Origin: Actinobacteria bacterium OK074 | GTDB lineage: Bacteria; Actinomycetota; Actinomycetes; Streptomycetales; Streptomycetaceae | Reading direction: 5' to 3' | Assembly (NCBI GenBank): GCA_001298575.1 | Contig: LJCV01000022.1 | Location: forward strand, 29,720 to 93,719 | Length of the DNA: 64,000 nucleotides | Shown here: positions 61,455 through 64,000 of the stretch, in pieces | Position numbering within the stretch: position 1 is the first letter of the stretch | Layout of the letters: each line of letters begins with the position of its first letter | Position numbers and translations under genes: made by a program | The notes under the pieces: generated by a model | Seen by the model: the letters and a program-made list of their open reading frames with translations, nothing else | Told to the model about the DNA's origin: nothing | The model's database searches: none

Positions 61455-63172
61455 CGGGGGGCCAGCCGGCCGTCGAGGTAGCGGGCGCGGCTCTCGGAGC
61501 GGGCGACCTTCCCGCTGCTGGTGCGGGGGACGGCGCCCGGCGGGACGAGGAGCAGGCGGCCCAGCCGGAGGCCGTGGCGGGCCGACACCGCGGCCCGCGC
61601 GGCGAGTTCGGCGTCCTTGGCCTCCGCCTCGGTGGGCGCGGTGTCGCGGCGGTGTTCGGCGACCACGACGAGGTCCTCGCCGCCGCCGTCCGCGCGGGTC
61701 ACGCCGAAGGCGGCGAGGCGGTCGCGGCGGACGAGGGCGGCGGCGCCCTGGACGGTCTCCTCGATGTCCTGCGGGTAGTGGTTGCGGCCGTCCACGATGA
61801 TGACGTCCTTGAGGCGGCCGGTCACCAGGAGGCGCCCGCCGTGCAGGGCGCCGAGGTCACCAGTGCGCAGCCAACCGCCGGGGGCCCCGAAGCCGTCGTC
61901 GGCGCGCTTCCAGTAGCCCAGCCCCACGTTGGGGCCGCGGAGTTGGATCTCGCCGACGTTTCCCTCCGGCAGGGCTTCGCCGTCGGGTCCGGTGATCCGT
62001 ACGTCCTGTCCGACGGGGCCGCCGCAGGCCACCAGCAGGGCCGCCCCGGGATCCGTGGACGGTTCGACGCGGCCCTGGGCGAGGGCGGCCGGGTCGCAGG
62101 AGACCGCGGTCGGGGGCGAGTCGGGCGAGTCCGCGGTGACGAAGACGGTGGCTTCGGCGAGCCCGTAGGCGGGGCAGTGGGCGGCCGGGGCCAGGCCCGC
62201 GGGGGCGAAGGCGTTCTGGAAGCGTTCGACGGTGGCGGGCCGGACCGGTTCGCTGCCGTTGGCGAGGGCGCGCACGCGGTGCAGGCGGAGTCGGTCGATC
62301 TCGGTCGGGTCGGTGCGTGCGACGCAGTAGTCGTAGGCGAAGTTGGGCGCGGCGCTGACCGTGCCCTCGTACGCGCCGATCAAGTGCAGCCAGCGGACGG
62401 GGTGTTCCAGGAAGGCGACCGGGTCCATGGTGACGGAGGGGAAGCCGCCGACGACGGGGGCGGCGATGCTCAGGACCAGGCCCATGTCGTGGAAGAGCGG
62501 CAGCCAGCCGACGGCGGTGGTGGCCCGGACGTCCGCGATGAACGCCTCGATGGCCTGGCGGGCGTTGGCGACGACGTTCGCGTGGCTGATCATCACGCCG
62601 GCCGGTCTGCGGGTGGAGCCGGAGGTGTACTGGAGGTAGGCGACGGCGCCGGGGTCCACCGCGACGGGCTCGGCCGGGTCGAACCCACCCGCCGTGTGCG
62701 GGAGTTGGTCGACGACCACGACCGGGACCTCCGGCAGGCCGTGGTCCCGGACGAAGGCGTGGACGGGGACGGCGGTGGCCGTGTCGGCGAGCAGGCAGGC
62801 GGGTTCGCAGTCGGCGAGGACGGCGGCCAGCCTGCCTTCGTGGCCCGGGTTCTGGGGGCCGAAGAGCGGTACGGCGATGACACCCGCGTAGAGGCAGCCG
62901 AGGAAGGCCGCCGGGTAGTCGAGACCCTGGCGCAGCACGAGGGCGGCGCGGTCGCCCGGACCGGCGATGCCCTTCAGCCGGTGGGCGACGGCGCCGGCGC
63001 GGGCGTCGAGGGCCTGCCAGGTGAGGGTGCGATGCACGCCGGGCGCGGCGAGTGCGGGGAACTCGACGTGGGTGAAGGCCCGTTGCCGTGGGCGGTGGTG
63101 GGCCCAGTGCCGCAGGTGGTCCGTCAGGGTGGCGTCGGCCGGGGGCCGGTCGGGGGGCGGGGCGACGGTCAT
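61451..63172 (-). CDS. fatty-acyl-AMP ligase (FadD32-like)
   Basis: 573 residues of the adenylate-forming FAAL group. Motifs: YLQYTSGSTRRPAGVMISHANV (P-loop), GWLPLFHDMGLV, CPAYGLAEATVFV, WLRTGDLGALHGGRLLVTGRLKD and NHYPQDIEETVQGA, the last typical of FAALs. The final Lys region is RTSSGKVARSESR. FAALs load fatty acids as acyl-AMP directly on an ACP, here very probably the N-terminal ACP of the adjacent PKS. GGAG lies 5 nt before the ATG. It is the first gene of the operon. Confidence 0.93.
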   Translation of the reverse strand: MTVAPPPDRPPADATLTDHLRHWAHHRPRQRAFTHVEFPALAAPGVHRTLTWQALDARAGAVAHRLKGIAGPGDRAALVLRQGLDYPAAFLGCLYAGVIAVPLFGPQNPGHEGRLAAVLADCEPACLLADTATAVPVHAFVRDHGLPEVPVVVVDQLPHTAGGFDPAEPVAVDPGAVAYLQYTSGSTRRPAGVMISHANVVANARQAIEAFIADVRATTAVGWLPLFHDMGLVLSIAAPVVGGFPSVTMDPVAFLEHPVRWLHLIGAYEGTVSAAPNFAYDYCVARTDPTEIDRLRLHRVRALANGSEPVRPATVERFQNAFAPAGLAPAAHCPAYGLAEATVFVTADSPDSPPTAVSCDPAALAQGRVEPSTDPGAALLVACGGPVGQDVRITGPDGEALPEGNVGEIQLRGPNVGLGYWKRADDGFGAPGGWLRTGDLGALHGGRLLVTGRLKDVIIVDGRNHYPQDIEETVQGAAALVRRDRLAAFGVTRADGGGEDLVVVAEHRRDTAPTEAEAKDAELAARAAVSARHGLRLGRLLLVPPGAVPRTSSGKVARSESRARYLDGRLAPR

Positions 63173-63225
63173 GGCGGCTCCAACTCGGCGGTGGGGGCGG
63201 TCGGTTGTGTACCGGGGCCGGTGCG

Positions 63226-63288
63226 CTGGGTCCTGTCGTCACCTTCCCGTCGTCGCCCGACAGACGGGAAGGTGACGACAGGACCCAG
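63226..63288. promoter_or_regulatory. perfect 26-bp inverted repeat between divergent operons
   Basis: 63226-63251 is exactly complementary to 63263-63288, with an 11-nt spacer. It lies 54 bp upstream of the FAAL start and about 220 bp upstream of the MFS start. It could be a regulator binding site, a leader-RNA hairpin of the FAAL operon, or a small transposed element. The remaining parts of 63173-63506 contain no gene. Confidence 0.9.
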
Positions 63289-63506
63289 GTGCGGTCCACC
63301 AGGGTCCGCCGCCCGCACGTGCGGGGTTAGGGGAGGTGTTGACAGACAGTCCACCGGACTTGCTCAGCCGGGTGACAAAGTCGGCCGCCCGATTCGGCGT
63401 TCGGGGGCACAGCGGCGGGCGGGGCGGACGCCCGAGAATGCGGAGTCGACGCGGACTCGGCGACAGCGGAGGCCCGTCGTACCGGCCGTCGGCGGAGGGA
63501 GCGGGT

Positions 63507-64000
63507 GTGGGACGAGCGCGGCTCGGGGCTGTGTTGGCGCTGGTGACGCTGACCGGATTCGTCACGACGCTCGACAACACGGTGCTCAACGTGGCGTTGC
63601 CCACGGTGCAGCGTGACCTCGGCCTGGACATCGGCGCGTTGGAGTGGGTGGCGAACGGTTACGTGCTCAGTTTCGGCGCGTTGCTGCTGCCCGGCGGGCG
63701 GCTGACCGATCTGCTGGGCCGACGGCCGGTCCTCGCGGCCGGGATCGTGCTGTTCACGGCGGCCTCGGGCGCGGCGGCGCTCGCGGACGGCGGCGCGGTC
63801 CTCGTCGCGGCCCGCACGGTGCAGGGCGTGGGGGCGGCGCTGCTGGTGCCCGTCGCGCTGGCCGTGGTCGCGGTGGACCTGCCCGCGCGGCGCCGCTCGG
63901 CGGCCTTCGGCGCAGCCGCCGGTCCGTCAGTTTCCGCCGCGGTCGCGGACATCGAGGAGCGCGTCGGCCCGCTGGACATCCTGGTGAACAACGCGGGCAT
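63507..64000 (+). CDS. MFS transporter N-terminus fused in frame to SDR sequence (cut by window edge)
   Basis: Open from GTG 63507 (GGAGGGA upstream) to the window end, about 165 codons. Residues 1-~135 are a normal DHA2-type exporter start: TLTGFVTTLDNTVLNVALPT, WVANGYVLSFGALLLPGGRL, TDLLGRRPVLAAG, ARTVQGVGAALLVPVAL. After ARRRSAAFGAAAG (about 63885-63920) the expected next membrane helix is missing. Instead SVSAAVADIEERVGPLDILV then NNAG appears, the NNAG region of a FabG/SDR reductase. The frame is kept through the junction. A genomic deletion fusion or an assembly chimera is likely; a real bifunctional protein is unlikely. Confidence 0.75.
   Translation, partial: MGRARLGAVLALVTLTGFVTTLDNTVLNVALPTVQRDLGLDIGALEWVANGYVLSFGALLLPGGRLTDLLGRRPVLAAGIVLFTAASGAAALADGGAVLVAARTVQGVGAALLVPVALAVVAVDLPARRRSAAFGAAAGPSVSAAVADIEERVGPLDILVNNAG

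Noticed and set aside
61451..63172. NRPS adenylation domain or acyl-CoA synthetase
   Set aside because: Motifs such as NHYPQDIEETV and the adjacent ACP-first PKS fit a fatty-acyl-AMP ligase; no carrier or condensation domains of an NRPS occur.

Overview
This is high-GC actinomycete DNA, almost certainly a Streptomyces chromosome. The evidence is codon bias, a complete SapB/AmfS-type morphogenetic lanthipeptide cluster, several SpoIIE/STAS/HATPase partner-switching proteins, XRE-DUF397 and DUF574 genes, a streptogrisin-type protease and Tat-exported glycosidases. No rRNA, tRNA, CRISPR array or insertion sequence was recognised.

Region 1 (1-8.3 kb): the 5' part of a GAF/PAS sensor phosphatase gene (minus, cut by the window edge), then a ram/amf locus. 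It holds a class III synthetase (ramC), a 38-aa precursor (ramS) with two S-x2-S-x3-C ring motifs, two half-size ABC exporters (ramA, ramB) and the convergent response regulator ramR. A strong hairpin separates precursor from exporters. Region 2 (8.7-18.9 kb): a secreted S1 protease, then an NHLM-type peptide export system (72-aa double-glycine precursor, HlyD-like adaptor, C39 peptidase/ABC exporter, second ABC protein), again with a strong hairpin after the precursor. A 14-TM drug exporter follows under a promoter carrying two operator-like palindromes. Region 3 (18.9-25.9 kb): a degenerate repeat array, an MFS transporter, a fused DppB-DppC-like permease with its lipoprotein binding protein, a GNAT, a STAS protein and a cyclase-family hydrolase.

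Region 4 (25.9-38.8 kb): two paralogous proteins joining a sigma-factor-like domain, an anti-sigma zinc finger, one membrane helix and a ricin-type lectin domain. Between them lie a Fic/RHH toxin-antitoxin pair, a Tat-exported GH2 glycosidase, a SpoIIE phosphatase and an ArsB/NhaD-like permease. Both paralogues share a bipartite upstream motif with identical 14-nt spacing. Region 5 (39-55 kb): a hydrolase, a flavoprotein, a P450-ferredoxin pair beside a frameshifted ECF sigma remnant, small oxidoreductases, XRE regulators, an anti-sigma-type ATPase, a TPR regulator, an XRE-DUF397 pair, a degenerate P-loop protein, a DUF574 methyltransferase, a cyclic-nucleotide-binding-fold protein and a cysteine-desulfurase-like enzyme.

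Region 6 (55-64 kb): a minus-strand operon of a fatty-acyl-AMP ligase, an ACP-KS-AT-ACP-TE polyketide synthase, an antigen-85-like Tat-exported esterase and a crotonyl-CoA carboxylase/reductase. This gene set resembles the mycobacterial FadD32-Pks13-Ag85 mycolate condensation machinery and is the most striking system in the window. Its upstream region holds a perfect 26-bp inverted repeat. On the other side of that repeat an MFS gene runs in frame into short-chain-dehydrogenase sequence at the window end, suggesting a rearrangement or an assembly chimera.
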